Counted from the first letter of the stretch, positions 1 through 8,440 are shown. The stretch is 21,096 nucleotides of DNA from Bacteroidales bacterium (GCA_015486475.1 WFRO01000091.1:1-21096), one strand, 5' to 3'. A program made the numbers and translations. The notes: a model not told the origin generated them from the letters alone.

Positions 1-586
1 GTTCTATCTGCGCTTTCCAGAAGGGATGTTTATCTATGAAGAGGGCCATGTGGTAGATATCCTGCAGCGGGTTTCCTTCGGGAAGATCCGCGACGGTACT
101 GTACTGCCTGCCGGCAGGCAGCGGGATCTTTCCCGAGGCAGTGAGCAGATGCACAGGATAATGCCGGCTGAAAGGCAGCAGGTGTCCCGTATCATCGAGG
201 AAGAGGATCTTCCCTCCCCTGAGATACACCTTCACCACAGGACGGCGCTGGAAGACCTCCACGTGCAGGATCCCCTTCACATCCTTGTAAGCTTCTGCCG
301 TACGGATGTACGGATGCTTTTCCAGGTCTTTTTCGATCTTTTCGGTATTGATGTCTTTCACAGGTTTGCCCAGGAACGCTCCCTGGCTTTTCATCACCAT
401 CGACTTCACCTCATTCGCCGTCACGAACCCCAGGTGCAATGAGTCGGGGATGTGCACCTGCACGGCATGGCACGGCACCCTTCGTTCCCGCACGGAGATC
501 ATCACGAGCAGGATAACCAGCGCTGCCGTCAGCAGCAGGTACCCTGTCAGCCGCAAAGCCCTTTTTATATTACTTTTCACCTTCAT
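1..586 (-). CDS. ftsQ: Cell division protein FtsQ, partial (C-terminus beyond window)
   Basis: Divisome scaffold protein of the inner membrane that links early and late division proteins. The minus-strand reading frame starts with ATG at 586 and stays open to the window edge, giving about 195 codons of a family that is usually near 250 residues. Seen: a basic N-terminus, one membrane segment at about residues 10-28 (rich in Leu, Val and Ala), then a POTRA-like region whose HPYIRTAEAYKD and VEVFQRRPVVKV stretches match the usual FtsQ pattern, then the start of the beta domain (ILFLDDTGHLLP). It is the last visible gene of the dcw operon and overlaps the 3' end of murC by 17 nt. An 18-bp palindrome lies inside the gene and encodes PAGRQ. 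The call rests on position, topology and these motifs; FtsQ is poorly conserved in primary sequence. Confidence 0.88.
   Translation of the reverse strand, partial: MKVKSNIKRALRLTGYLLLTAALVILLVMISVRERRVPCHAVQVHIPDSLHLGFVTANEVKSMVMKSQGAFLGKPVKDINTEKIEKDLEKHPYIRTAEAYKDVKGILHVEVFQRRPVVKVYLRGGKILFLDDTGHLLPFSRHYPVHLLTASGKIPLPAGRQYSTVADLPEGNPLQDIYHMALFIDKHPFWKAQIE
104..121. repeat. Perfect 18-bp palindrome inside ftsQ
   Basis: The sequence CTGCCTGCCGGCAGGCAG reads identically on both strands. Within ftsQ it encodes LPAGRQ, and because it is palindromic the opposite strand also reads LPAGRQ. It sits in a likely variable loop of the FtsQ beta domain. It could be a copy of a dispersed palindromic repeat that tolerates insertion in genes, or a chance palindrome. 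No second copy was found in this window. Confidence 0.6.
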
Positions 587-1976
587 CCCGTTCCATTTCC
601 CTGTATAACTTTTCCAATGGCTCTGTCAGCCGGTCAATATCGCCTGCTCCCAGTGTCAGGAGCACCTCCGGAGGATCTCCGGCGATCCTGTCCAGGACCT
701 CCTCTTTTTCGATCAGCTCTTTCTCTTTCTTCTTTATCCTGTCCAGGATGATCGCAGAGGTGATTCCCGGGATGGGCTCTTCCCGTGCCGGATAGACGGG
801 CAGCAAAATAACCCGGTCGAGTAAAGAGAGACTTTCAGCAAATCCCTCTGCAAAATCCCGCGTCCTCGTGTAGAGATGGGGCTGGAAGATGCCCGTGATC
901 TTTTTCCCCGGGAACATCTCCCGTGCCGAGGTGATGGCGGCCCGCAGCTCCGAAGGGTGATGAGCATAATCGTCGATGTACACATATTTTTCTCCGCGCA
1001 CCCGCACATCAAAACGCCGGCGCACCCCCTCAAAAAGGAAGAGGGATTTGCGTATGCTGTCGTTCGACACCCCTAGCAGGTGGGCCACAGCAATGGCAGC
1101 AATGGCATTTTCCACATTGACACGCCCCGGCAGGCCGAGAAGTATCTCTCCGATCTCCCCTTCGGGCGTGTGGGCCGTGAAATGATGATAGCCCTCGCTG
1201 AAGTAAAGGTCTGTCGCCCGGTAGTCGGCTTCTCCCTCCAGGCCGTAGGTAAACCAGTCGACCTCCTCATTGACCTCCCGCCGCACCTGCAGACTATTGT
1301 GCACCAGTATCTTCCCTCCTTTGCGCACCTGTCCCATGAACTGATGAAAAGCCTCCTGCAGGTGCTCATGATCCCCGTAAATATCCAGATGGTCGGCATC
1401 CATGGAGGTGACCACCGCCAGCGAAGGATGCAGATGGAGGAATGAACGGTCGAACTCATCGGCTTCCAGCACCACCCACTGGCTCTCGCCCAGCAGCAGG
1501 TTGGTGTTGTAGTTCTTGCTGATGCCTCCCAGGAAAGCCGTACAGTCAAGAACCGAGCGTTTCAGTATGTGGGCGATGAGCGTGGAGGTGGTGGTCTTGC
1601 CATGGGTGCCGGCCACCGCCACCGCCCGCATGTTATCGGAGATAAGCCCCAGTACTTCGGCCCGTTTGAGTATCTCGTAGTTGTTCTCAGCGAAAAAGCG
1701 GAAGACAGGATGATCGCGGGGCACAGCCGGGGTATAGATCACCAGGGTGTCCCCGCGGTAACGCACATCCCCGAACTTACCGGGGATATCTCCAGGATCG
1801 TCGGAAAAGATGATGACAGCGCCTTCTTTTTCCAGGGCTCCCGTAAGCGGGGAAGGGGTTTTGTCGTATCCGGCCACCTCATAGCCTGCCGCCAGGAAAT
1901 AGCGGGCCAGGGCACTCATGCCGATACCGCCTATGCCTGTAAAAAAGATCCTGTTGTATGTGGTTATCTCTGTCAT
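570..1976 (-). CDS. murC: UDP-N-acetylmuramate--L-alanine ligase MurC
   Basis: Cytoplasmic ATP-dependent ligase that adds L-alanine to UDP-MurNAc, the first amino-acid step of peptidoglycan precursor synthesis. The 468-residue length is normal for the family. Seen: the N-terminal UDP-substrate Rossmann motif GIGGIGMS at residues 14-21, the P-loop GTHGKTTT at 123-130, an EADEFDRSFL metal and substrate segment, MDADHLDIYG, and the C-terminal domain with DDYAHHPSEL. The ATG at 1976 overlaps the murG stop as ATGA, implying translational coupling. The 3' end runs 17 nt into ftsQ. Unlike in enterobacteria, no ddl lies between murC and ftsQ. Confidence 0.97.
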   Translation of the reverse strand: MTEITTYNRIFFTGIGGIGMSALARYFLAAGYEVAGYDKTPSPLTGALEKEGAVIIFSDDPGDIPGKFGDVRYRGDTLVIYTPAVPRDHPVFRFFAENNYEILKRAEVLGLISDNMRAVAVAGTHGKTTTSTLIAHILKRSVLDCTAFLGGISKNYNTNLLLGESQWVVLEADEFDRSFLHLHPSLAVVTSMDADHLDIYGDHEHLQEAFHQFMGQVRKGGKILVHNSLQVRREVNEEVDWFTYGLEGEADYRATDLYFSEGYHHFTAHTPEGEIGEILLGLPGRVNVENAIAAIAVAHLLGVSNDSIRKSLFLFEGVRRRFDVRVRGEKYVYIDDYAHHPSELRAAITSAREMFPGKKITGIFQPHLYTRTRDFAEGFAESLSLLDRVILLPVYPAREEPIPGITSAIILDRIKKKEKELIEKEEVLDRIAGDPPEVLLTLGAGDIDRLTEPLEKLYREMERDEGEK

Positions 1977-3085
1977 CCTTTTCCCTCCGTTGCTTTGATG
2001 ATCTCTTTGACAATGTCGCGGGCCGCCTCCGGCCGCGCCAGCTTTTTCAGGTTGGCCGACAATTTTTCTCTTCTCTTCCTGTCCTCCAACAGCTCCAGCG
2101 CCAGGGCCGGCAGGTAGCGGGAGGTCTCCTGGTCTTTCACCATGAGAGCTGCCTCCTTCTCCGTAAGTGCCAGCGCATTTTTCGTCTGGTGGTCTTCCGC
2201 CACGTTGGGCGAAGGCACGAGGATCACGCTCCTGCCCACCACCGCCAGCTCCGAGATGGTGCCGGCGCCGGCACGCGAGATGATCACCTCAGCCGCCGCG
2301 TAGGCCATCTCCATCCTCTCGATAAAGGCCATCACCCGCACATTGTCCAGGTTCCTGCCCTGCATCTCCTCCACAATATGCTGATACTCCCTCTTGCCGG
2401 TCTGCCACAGCAGGAATACCTTTTTGTCCCGCAGCATCTCTGCATTTTCCAGAAGAGCGCTGTTCACCGAGCCTGCTCCCAGGCTCCCTCCCAGGGCCAG
2501 GATCACCTCATGGCCGTCGGGGATGCCGAAGAAAGCATACGCTTCGTCGCGTGTGACCCTGCTGTTCCTTATCTCCTCCCGCACCGGGTTGCCGGTGAGT
2601 ACGATCTTCTCTGCCGGAAAATATTTTTCCATCCCCTCATAGGCCACACATATACGCACTGCATATTTTGCCAGCAGGCGGTTGGTGACGCCCGCATAGG
2701 AATTCTGTTCCTGGATGACCACGGGAATACCCGTCTTCCCAGCTGCCTTCCCCACAGGACCACTGGCATACCCTCCCACGCCTACCACCACATCGGGGGC
2801 AAAACTGTGCAGGATCGTCCGTGCTTTCTTCATGCTTTTCATCAGGTTCAGCAATACCGGTATATTTTTCAAAGGGTTCTTCCTGTTAAATCCCTGCACC
2901 GGCAACCCTTCGATGGGAAAGCCGGCTTCGGGCACTTTGGTCATCTCCAGTCTCCCCTCAGCCCCCACAAAGAGGATCTCTGCCTCCGGCCTCACCCCCT
3001 TCAGCTCGCGGGCGATGGCTATGGCCGGAAAAACATGGCCCCCCGTTCCTCCGCCACTAATGATCACTCTCATAGTATTCTTCAT
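1973..3085 (-). CDS. murG: Undecaprenyldiphospho-muramoylpentapeptide beta-N-acetylglucosaminyltransferase MurG
   Basis: Peripheral inner-membrane GT28 glycosyltransferase that transfers GlcNAc from UDP-GlcNAc to lipid I, making lipid II. Seen in the 370-residue product: the N-terminal glycine loop GGGTGGH at 11-17, GGYASGP at 104-110, the acceptor-site QEQN at 125-128, GGSLGA at 199-204, and the UDP-GlcNAc site RAGAGTISEL at 271-280 followed by PSPNVAEDHQTKNA. The chosen ATG at 3085 places four residues before the RVIISGGG strand and overlaps ftsW by 29 nt. An ATG at 3073 would also work and would overlap by 17 nt. The stop overlaps the murC start as ATGA. Confidence 0.97.
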   Translation of the reverse strand: MKNTMRVIISGGGTGGHVFPAIAIARELKGVRPEAEILFVGAEGRLEMTKVPEAGFPIEGLPVQGFNRKNPLKNIPVLLNLMKSMKKARTILHSFAPDVVVGVGGYASGPVGKAAGKTGIPVVIQEQNSYAGVTNRLLAKYAVRICVAYEGMEKYFPAEKIVLTGNPVREEIRNSRVTRDEAYAFFGIPDGHEVILALGGSLGAGSVNSALLENAEMLRDKKVFLLWQTGKREYQHIVEEMQGRNLDNVRVMAFIERMEMAYAAAEVIISRAGAGTISELAVVGRSVILVPSPNVAEDHQTKNALALTEKEAALMVKDQETSRYLPALALELLEDRKRREKLSANLKKLARPEAARDIVKEIIKATEGKG

Positions 3086-4247
3086 CTTCTTCCTGATATT
3101 CTTCCAAATTATCCTGCTGATCCATCGTCCGGCTCACATTCAGTATGATCCCCAGCTCAAAGGCCGTGAAGAGCATCGACGAGCCGCCCATGCTTACCAG
3201 CGGCAGGGTCTGGCCGGTCACCGGGAAAAGAGATACCGACACCCCCATGTTCACGAACGCCTGCATCACGATCAGGAGGGTCATGCCTACCGTCAGGAAA
3301 GCAGGGAAAGTGCGCCTGCACCTCCTCACGATGACCCCCGCCCGGTACAGCAGGATGAGATAAGCCAGCAGGATGGGGATCGCCCCCAGCAAAAGACCGT
3401 ACTCCTCTATGATGATGGCATAGATAAAATCGGAATACGAATGGGGCAGAAAATTGCGCTGGGTACTGTTCCCCGGCTTTTTCCCGAACAGTCCGCCGGT
3501 GGCCACGGCGATGCGGGCCTGCTCCACCTGGTAGTTGTCCTCCGCGTTCTCGTCGCCCCGCATGTAGTTTTCGATCCTGTTCTGCCAGGTGGTAATACGT
3601 CCTTTCTGTCCTGTAGCCAGAGCCACCAGCAGGATCAAAGCCCCTCCGGCGATGCCCACGCCCACCAGGCTCAGCAGCACGCGCATCTTCACCCGCGCCA
3701 CGAACATCAGCAGCAGGCTGACCACAAAAAGGATGAGCGCCGTGGAGAGATTGGCAGGAGCGATCAGCATCACGATCAAATACAGGGGGATCCCCAGCGA
3801 GATCAGCAGCTCTTTCACGTTGCCCAGCTCTTTCTGTTTAAGAGAAAGCACACGGGAGAGATACATGATCAGCGACATTTTTGCCAGATCGGAGGTCTGG
3901 ATGGTAAAGCCCAGGCCCGGCAGGGTGAGCCAGCGGGAGGCTTCGTTCATGCGTGTGCCGGAGAGCAGTGTGAAGAGTAGCAGCACCGCCGAAATGATCA
4001 GGAACAAACGTGACAACTGGAAATAATACCGGTAAGGGATCAGATGGACCAGGTAGATGATAAAAACGCCGGCCACCAGGATCACTCCATGACGCACCAG
4101 GTAATAGGAGGTCTTGCCTCCCATCTTGGCATACGCCAGGCTTCCCGTCGAGCTGTACACCGCCAGCAACGAGAAGAAGGAAAGCATGATGATCATGCCC
4201 CAGATCACCCGGTCACCCTGCAGATATTTTTTCAGTGTCTCAACCAT
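3057..4247 (-). CDS. ftsW: Septal peptidoglycan glycosyltransferase FtsW (SEDS family)
   Basis: Polytopic inner-membrane SEDS protein that polymerises lipid II at the septum together with FtsI. The frame is open upstream to 4421, but that part is murD read out of frame. The ATG at 4247 gives 396 residues beginning MVETLKKYLQ and leaves a 16-nt gap after murD. Seen: about ten hydrophobic segments, the IQTSDLAK segment at 116-123 that replaces the usual FQPSE/LAK, the loop LPHSYSDFIYA with the conserved catalytic Asp at 273, and GQTLPLVSMGGSS at 345-357. The cytoplasmic C-terminus is very acidic, with ten Asp or Glu between 382 and 396. RodA is the alternative, but the dcw position argues for FtsW. 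Confidence 0.96.
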   Translation of the reverse strand: MVETLKKYLQGDRVIWGMIIMLSFFSLLAVYSSTGSLAYAKMGGKTSYYLVRHGVILVAGVFIIYLVHLIPYRYYFQLSRLFLIISAVLLLFTLLSGTRMNEASRWLTLPGLGFTIQTSDLAKMSLIMYLSRVLSLKQKELGNVKELLISLGIPLYLIVMLIAPANLSTALILFVVSLLLMFVARVKMRVLLSLVGVGIAGGALILLVALATGQKGRITTWQNRIENYMRGDENAEDNYQVEQARIAVATGGLFGKKPGNSTQRNFLPHSYSDFIYAIIIEEYGLLLGAIPILLAYLILLYRAGVIVRRCRRTFPAFLTVGMTLLIVMQAFVNMGVSVSLFPVTGQTLPLVSMGGSSMLFTAFELGIILNVSRTMDQQDNLEEYQEEDEEYYESDH

Positions 4248-4263
4248 GCTCCGGCAAAAAATG

Positions 4264-5601
4264 TTAAAGGTTACGCACAGCCTGCTTGAACCGGCGTCCC
4301 CTGTCCTCGTAATTATCGAACAGATCAAAGCTGGCACAGGCGGGTGACAACAGCACCGTATCGCCGTCTGTGGCCAGGAAATAAGCATTGCGTACGGCAT
4401 CCTCCATCGAGGTGGTCTCAACGATGGTCGGCACCACCTCCCCGAAGGCCTCGATCAGCTTGCTGTTGTCCTTGCCGAGGCATACCAGCGCCTTCACCTT
4501 CTCCTTCACCAGATCGGTGAGGATGGAATAGTCATTCCCCTTGTCTATGCCTCCGGCGATCCACACCACCTTCGTGGTCATGCTCTCCAGGGCATACCAG
4601 ACCGAGTTGACGTTGGTGGCCTTGGAGTCATTGATGAAGCGGATGCCATGCACTTTCAGGACATGCTCGAGGCGGTGCTCCACGCCCTGAAAATCCATGA
4701 GGCTCTCACGGATGATATCCTTGCGTATGCGCAAGACCTGTCCCGAGATGGCGGCAGCCATCGAATTGTACACATTGTGTTTCCCCTGTAAAGAAAGATC
4801 CATGATCGTCATAGTTATTTTATCGTTTTTATAGTTAATGATCAGTTTATCGTCTTCGGTCCAGGCGGTCTGCCCTTCCCGCTCTTCCTGCGAAAAAGAA
4901 AGTTTTTCCGCCGGTGTCTCCAGCTGCGGCATCCTCTCCTGCAGCACCGGATCGTCATAGCACCAGATGCAGTGGTCGCCCTCCCTCATGTTGCGGAAGA
5001 TGCGGAACTTGGAACGGATGTAGTTCTCCATATCGTAACCGTAACGGTCCAGATGGTCGGGCGTGATGTTCAGCAGGATGGCTATATCGGCCCTGAAATC
5101 ATACATATCGTCCAGCTGGAAGCTGCTCAGCTCAATGACATAATAGTCGGCCGGGTTCTCCACGACCTGCATCGCCAGGCTGGGACCCACATTGCCGGCC
5201 ATGGCCACCCGCATGCCGGCTTTTTTCATCATGTGGTAAATGAGATTGGTGGTGGTGGTCTTGCCGTTGCTGCCCGTCACACATATTTTCATGGCGGAGG
5301 TATAGCGCCCGGCGAACTCTATCTCCGAGATCACCGGTATGCCCTGCTTCCTGACCTCCTTCATTACGGATGCACTCTCCGGGATCCCCGGGCTCTTGAT
5401 CACCTCCCCGGCTTTCAGTATCTCCGGCAGGGTGTGGCCTCCCTCCTCCCAGGGGATGTCATACCGTTCCAGCCGCTCCCGGAAACGGGGAAGCACCTTG
5501 CCGGTATCGGACACAAAGACCTCATGGCCCTGTTTCCGCGCCAGCACTGCGGCACCTGTGCCGCTCTCCCCTGCTCCCAGTATGACGATCCTTTTCTTCA
5601 T
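4264..5601 (-). CDS. murD: UDP-N-acetylmuramoylalanine--D-glutamate ligase MurD
   Basis: Cytoplasmic ATP-dependent ligase adding D-glutamate to UDP-MurNAc-L-Ala. The 445-residue product has the N-terminal nucleotide-fold motif ILGAGESG at 7-14, the P-loop GSNGKTTTT at 110-118, the ELSSFQLD segment, NITPDHLDRYG in the central domain, the conserved HRLEHV and NDSKATN segments, and AGGIDKGNDY in the C-terminal domain. The ATG at 5601 is separated from the mraY stop by a single base. The end is followed after 16 nt by ftsW. Confidence 0.97.
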   Translation of the reverse strand: MKKRIVILGAGESGTGAAVLARKQGHEVFVSDTGKVLPRFRERLERYDIPWEEGGHTLPEILKAGEVIKSPGIPESASVMKEVRKQGIPVISEIEFAGRYTSAMKICVTGSNGKTTTTNLIYHMMKKAGMRVAMAGNVGPSLAMQVVENPADYYVIELSSFQLDDMYDFRADIAILLNITPDHLDRYGYDMENYIRSKFRIFRNMREGDHCIWCYDDPVLQERMPQLETPAEKLSFSQEEREGQTAWTEDDKLIINYKNDKITMTIMDLSLQGKHNVYNSMAAAISGQVLRIRKDIIRESLMDFQGVEHRLEHVLKVHGIRFINDSKATNVNSVWYALESMTTKVVWIAGGIDKGNDYSILTDLVKEKVKALVCLGKDNSKLIEAFGEVVPTIVETTSMEDAVRNAYFLATDGDTVLLSPACASFDLFDNYEDRGRRFKQAVRNL

Positions 5602-5602
5602 C

Positions 5603-6850
5603 TTATCTGATCTTCAGCGTTACTACCGTGATCACCGCCAGCATGATGGCCACGATCCAGAACCGCGTGACGATCTTGGGCTCCGTGAAACCTTTCATCT
5701 GAAAATGATGATGCAGCGGGGACATCAGGAAGATCCTTTTCCCTTTCCCGGTTTTTCTCTTCGTATATTTGAAATAGCTTACCTGCATGATCACGCTGAG
5801 GTTCTCCATGAGGAAGATACCGCACAACACGGGGATGAGCAGCTCTTTCCGGATGATGATGGAGAAGACGGCAATGATACCCCCCAGCGCCAGGCTGCCC
5901 GTGTCACCCATGAACACCTGGGCCGGATAGGCATTGTACCAGAGGAAGCCTACCGTGGCCCCGATGAAAGCACTGGCGAAGATCACCAGCTCTCCCGAAT
6001 TGGGGATGAACATGATGTTCAGATAGTCGGCAAACATCATGTTACCCGAGACATAAGCGAAGATGCCCAGGGTGGTGCCTATCACAGCCGAGACCCCTGT
6101 CGCCAGGCCGTCCAGGCCGTCGGTGAGGTTGGCCCCGTTGGAGACGGCCGTGATGATGAAGATGATGATCAGCACATAGACCGCCCAGCCCCAGATCTTC
6201 TGGTTCTTTTTGACGAACCCCACCAGGGAGTTGTAGTTGAACTCATGGTTCTTCACAAAGGGGATGGTCGTCACCGGCGCTTTGATGTTCTCGTAGGCAA
6301 CTGTTTTTTGTGTTTCCCGGGAGATCTCCGGCGAGCCGGGGACAACCTGCTGCTCCTGTGCCACCGGAACTTTCTTCCTTACATAGACCTGATCGCTGGA
6401 ATAGAGTATGGCTCCCACCACCAGGCCCAGGGAGATCTGTCCCACGATCTTGAACTTGCCGGCCAGTCCCTCTTTGTTCTTTTTGATCACCTTGATGTAA
6501 TCATCCAGAAAGCCGATCACCCCCAGCCATACCGTAGTGATCAGCATGAGGATCACATAGATGTTCAGCAGATCGGCGAACAAAAGCACGGGGATGAGGA
6601 TGGAGGAGAGGATGATGATACCGCCCATCGAAGGGGTCCCCTCTTTCTTGTATTGACCTTCCAGTCCCAGGTCACGCACTACCTCTCCCAGTTGCATGCG
6701 CTGCAGCCAGCGTATCACCGACTTGCCGATCACCATCGAGATGATCAGCGAGGTGATCACCGCACTGGCCGACCGGAAGGAGATGTACTCAAACAGCCCC
6801 GCCCCGGGTACGTTCAGCTTGTCAAGATATAGGAAAAGATAGTATAGCAT
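5603..6850 (-). CDS. mraY: Phospho-N-acetylmuramoyl-pentapeptide transferase MraY
   Basis: Integral inner-membrane enzyme that transfers phospho-MurNAc-pentapeptide to undecaprenyl phosphate, making lipid I. The 415-residue product has about ten hydrophobic segments and the family's cytoplasmic motifs: GTPSMGG at 71-77, DDYIK at 116-120, NLTDGLDGLA at 241-250, FMGDTGSLALGG at 313-324, and the SPLHHHF histidine motif at 377-383. It is longer than the E. coli enzyme (360) mainly because of a polar stretch at about 152-205, predicted to lie in the periplasm. The start MLYYLF is typical of Bacteroidota MraY. The ATG at 6850 lies directly downstream of the 7-bp repeat array, and the stop is one base from murD. 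Confidence 0.97.
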   Translation of the reverse strand: MLYYLFLYLDKLNVPGAGLFEYISFRSASAVITSLIISMVIGKSVIRWLQRMQLGEVVRDLGLEGQYKKEGTPSMGGIIILSSILIPVLLFADLLNIYVILMLITTVWLGVIGFLDDYIKVIKKNKEGLAGKFKIVGQISLGLVVGAILYSSDQVYVRKKVPVAQEQQVVPGSPEISRETQKTVAYENIKAPVTTIPFVKNHEFNYNSLVGFVKKNQKIWGWAVYVLIIIFIITAVSNGANLTDGLDGLATGVSAVIGTTLGIFAYVSGNMMFADYLNIMFIPNSGELVIFASAFIGATVGFLWYNAYPAQVFMGDTGSLALGGIIAVFSIIIRKELLIPVLCGIFLMENLSVIMQVSYFKYTKRKTGKGKRIFLMSPLHHHFQMKGFTEPKIVTRFWIVAIMLAVITVVTLKIR

Positions 6851-6852
6851 GC

Positions 6853-6999
6853 GTTAGTGGTTCGTGGTTAGTGGTTCGTGGTTAGTGGTTCGTGGTTTGT
6901 GGTTTGTGGTTTGTCAATCATAAATCAAAATTCATAAATCATCAATCTTCATTCGACATTCGTTATTCGTTATTCGTTATTCAGTATTCATCATTCTCC
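6853..6999. repeat. 21-unit heptad (7-bp) tandem array between murE and mraY
   Basis: Read on the plus strand in steps of seven from 6853, the sequence falls into 21 consecutive units with no phase break. Six alternate GTTAGTG and GTTCGTG, then come GTTTGTG-type units, then AATCATA/AATCAAA-type units, then ATTCGTT/ATTCATC-type units. Every unit has T at position 3 and A or T at position 2. The array fills the only long intercistronic gap of the dcw operon (126 bp). It extends into the last codons of murE, whose TAA lies in a unit reading GAATAAC on the minus strand. No gene and no clear promoter was seen in it. Confidence 0.85.
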
Positions 7000-8440
7000 T
7001 CAGTTCTTCCCGGTCATCGAACGGATGTTTCACGCCTTTGATCTCCTGGTAGGTCTCATGGCCTTTGCCGGCCACCAGTACCACGTCGCCGGGGCGGGCC
7101 ATGCGCACGGCCGTTTTGATCGCCTCACGCCGGTCGGGGATGCTGATCACATCCCGTTTCTCCTTTTCCGTCAGTCCTTCCAGCATTTCGCTGATGATCG
7201 CCTCCGGCTCCTCGTCGCGGGGGTTGTCGGAGGTGAGGACCAGCACGTCACTGAGCTCATAAGCCAGGCGGGCCATGCGGGGCCGTTTGCTGCGGTCCCT
7301 GTTACCGCCGGCGCCCAGTACGGCGATCACTTTCTCCCCGCTGCGGCATAGCTGTTTGACCGCTTTCAGCACTTTCCCGACCGCATCGGGGGTGTGCGCA
7401 TAATCGACAATGCCCCGCACCCCTTCCGGTGAGGTGATCATCTCAAAACGCCCCGGCACCGGCGGCAGCATGCTGATCTTCTCCAGCACCTCCCCGGCGT
7501 CGGCCCCCAGGAGCACGGCCGCAGCGTATACGGCCGTCATGTTCAAGGCGGAGAACTCTCCCGGAAAGGGGATCCACACCTCTCTGCCCCCCAGCACCAG
7601 CAGGGTGCCGTCAAAATGCATCTCCAGTACCTTTCCCTGAAAATCGGCCGGACTCTTGATACCGTATGTATATTTTTTTGCCTTTGTATTCTGGAGCATC
7701 ACGCTGCTGTTGCGGTCGTCAGCATTGACCAGGGCAAAAGCATCTGCGGGCAGGGTGTCGAAGAATTTTTTCTTGGCATAGAGATACGACCTGAAGTCCT
7801 TGTGGTAGTCCAGGTGGTCCTGTGTCAGGTTGGTAAAGATACCTCCGGCGAAGTGCAGCCCGGCGATGCGCTCCTGATCGGCCGCATGGGAACTCACCTC
7901 CATAAAGACATGATCACATCCTTTTTCAGCCATCAGTGCCATCTGCTCGTTCAGCAGCAGCGGGTCGGGGGTGGTATGGGTGGTGCTGTGCTCCTCGCCG
8001 GCGATGAGGATGCCGGTGGTGGCAAAAAGCCCCGCGCGGTGTCCCAGGAGACTGAAGAGATGGTACAGGGAGGTGGCGATGGAGGTCTTGCCGTTGGTGC
8101 CTGTGACCCCTGTCAGGCTGAATTTCGCGGAGGGCTCCCCATAAAAAAGAGAAGCCAGCTCACCCAGCGCCCGGGCACTATCTTCTACGACGATCAGAGT
8201 CACCCCGGCCGACTTCACCTCCTCCGGCACGCTCTCACAGCAGATCCCGGCCACGCCCTTCTTCACCACCCCGGGGATATAACGGTGGCCGTCGGTGCGG
8301 GTGCCCCGCACCGCCACGAAGAGATCGCCCGGCCCCGCCTGCCGCGAGTCGGACACCACGCGACGGAAGGTGTCCTTATCGCCGGCGATCACCCGCTTCA
8401 GGCCGGTCAGCCGTTCTGTTATGTCCTGTAACCCTGTCAT
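6977..8440 (-). CDS. murE: UDP-MurNAc-L-Ala-D-Glu--2,6-diaminopimelate ligase MurE
   Basis: Cytoplasmic ligase adding the third stem-peptide residue. In the 487-residue product I see SDSR near the N-terminus, the P-loop GTNGKTS at 114-120, HTTPDP, EVSSHAADQERI, TNLTQDHLDYHKD, DYAHTPD, GAGGNRDRSKR and, decisively, DNPR at 405-408, the motif associated with meso-diaminopimelate rather than lysine. This suggests an A1-gamma (m-DAP) peptidoglycan. The start is taken as the ATG at 8440, which shares its A with the ftsI stop (TGATG); a GTG at 8443 would add one residue. The last codons (RRMMNTE and stop) lie inside the 7-bp repeat array. Confidence 0.97.
   Translation of the reverse strand: MTGLQDITERLTGLKRVIAGDKDTFRRVVSDSRQAGPGDLFVAVRGTRTDGHRYIPGVVKKGVAGICCESVPEEVKSAGVTLIVVEDSARALGELASLFYGEPSAKFSLTGVTGTNGKTSIATSLYHLFSLLGHRAGLFATTGILIAGEEHSTTHTTPDPLLLNEQMALMAEKGCDHVFMEVSSHAADQERIAGLHFAGGIFTNLTQDHLDYHKDFRSYLYAKKKFFDTLPADAFALVNADDRNSSVMLQNTKAKKYTYGIKSPADFQGKVLEMHFDGTLLVLGGREVWIPFPGEFSALNMTAVYAAAVLLGADAGEVLEKISMLPPVPGRFEMITSPEGVRGIVDYAHTPDAVGKVLKAVKQLCRSGEKVIAVLGAGGNRDRSKRPRMARLAYELSDVLVLTSDNPRDEEPEAIISEMLEGLTEKEKRDVISIPDRREAIKTAVRMARPGDVVLVAGKGHETYQEIKGVKHPFDDREELRRMMNTE

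Noticed and set aside
1958..3148. 396-codon plus-strand open frame opposite murG
   Set aside because: It is antisense to a clear murG, rich in His, Arg and Gln as expected for a shadow frame, and has no recognisable domain.
2715..3980. 421-codon plus-strand open frame opposite ftsW and murG
   Set aside because: Antisense shadow of two well-supported genes, with no domain pattern.
4248..4421. N-terminal extension of FtsW to 4421
   Set aside because: It is murD sequence in another frame, and the first membrane segment follows naturally from the ATG at 4247.
5339..6832. 497-codon plus-strand open frame opposite mraY and murD
   Set aside because: Composition (very rich in His and Asp) and its exact antisense position show it is a shadow of mraY and murD.
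6853..6999. CRISPR array reading of the murE-mraY repeats
   Set aside because: Units are 7 bp and contiguous, without spacers of constant length, and no cas gene is present.
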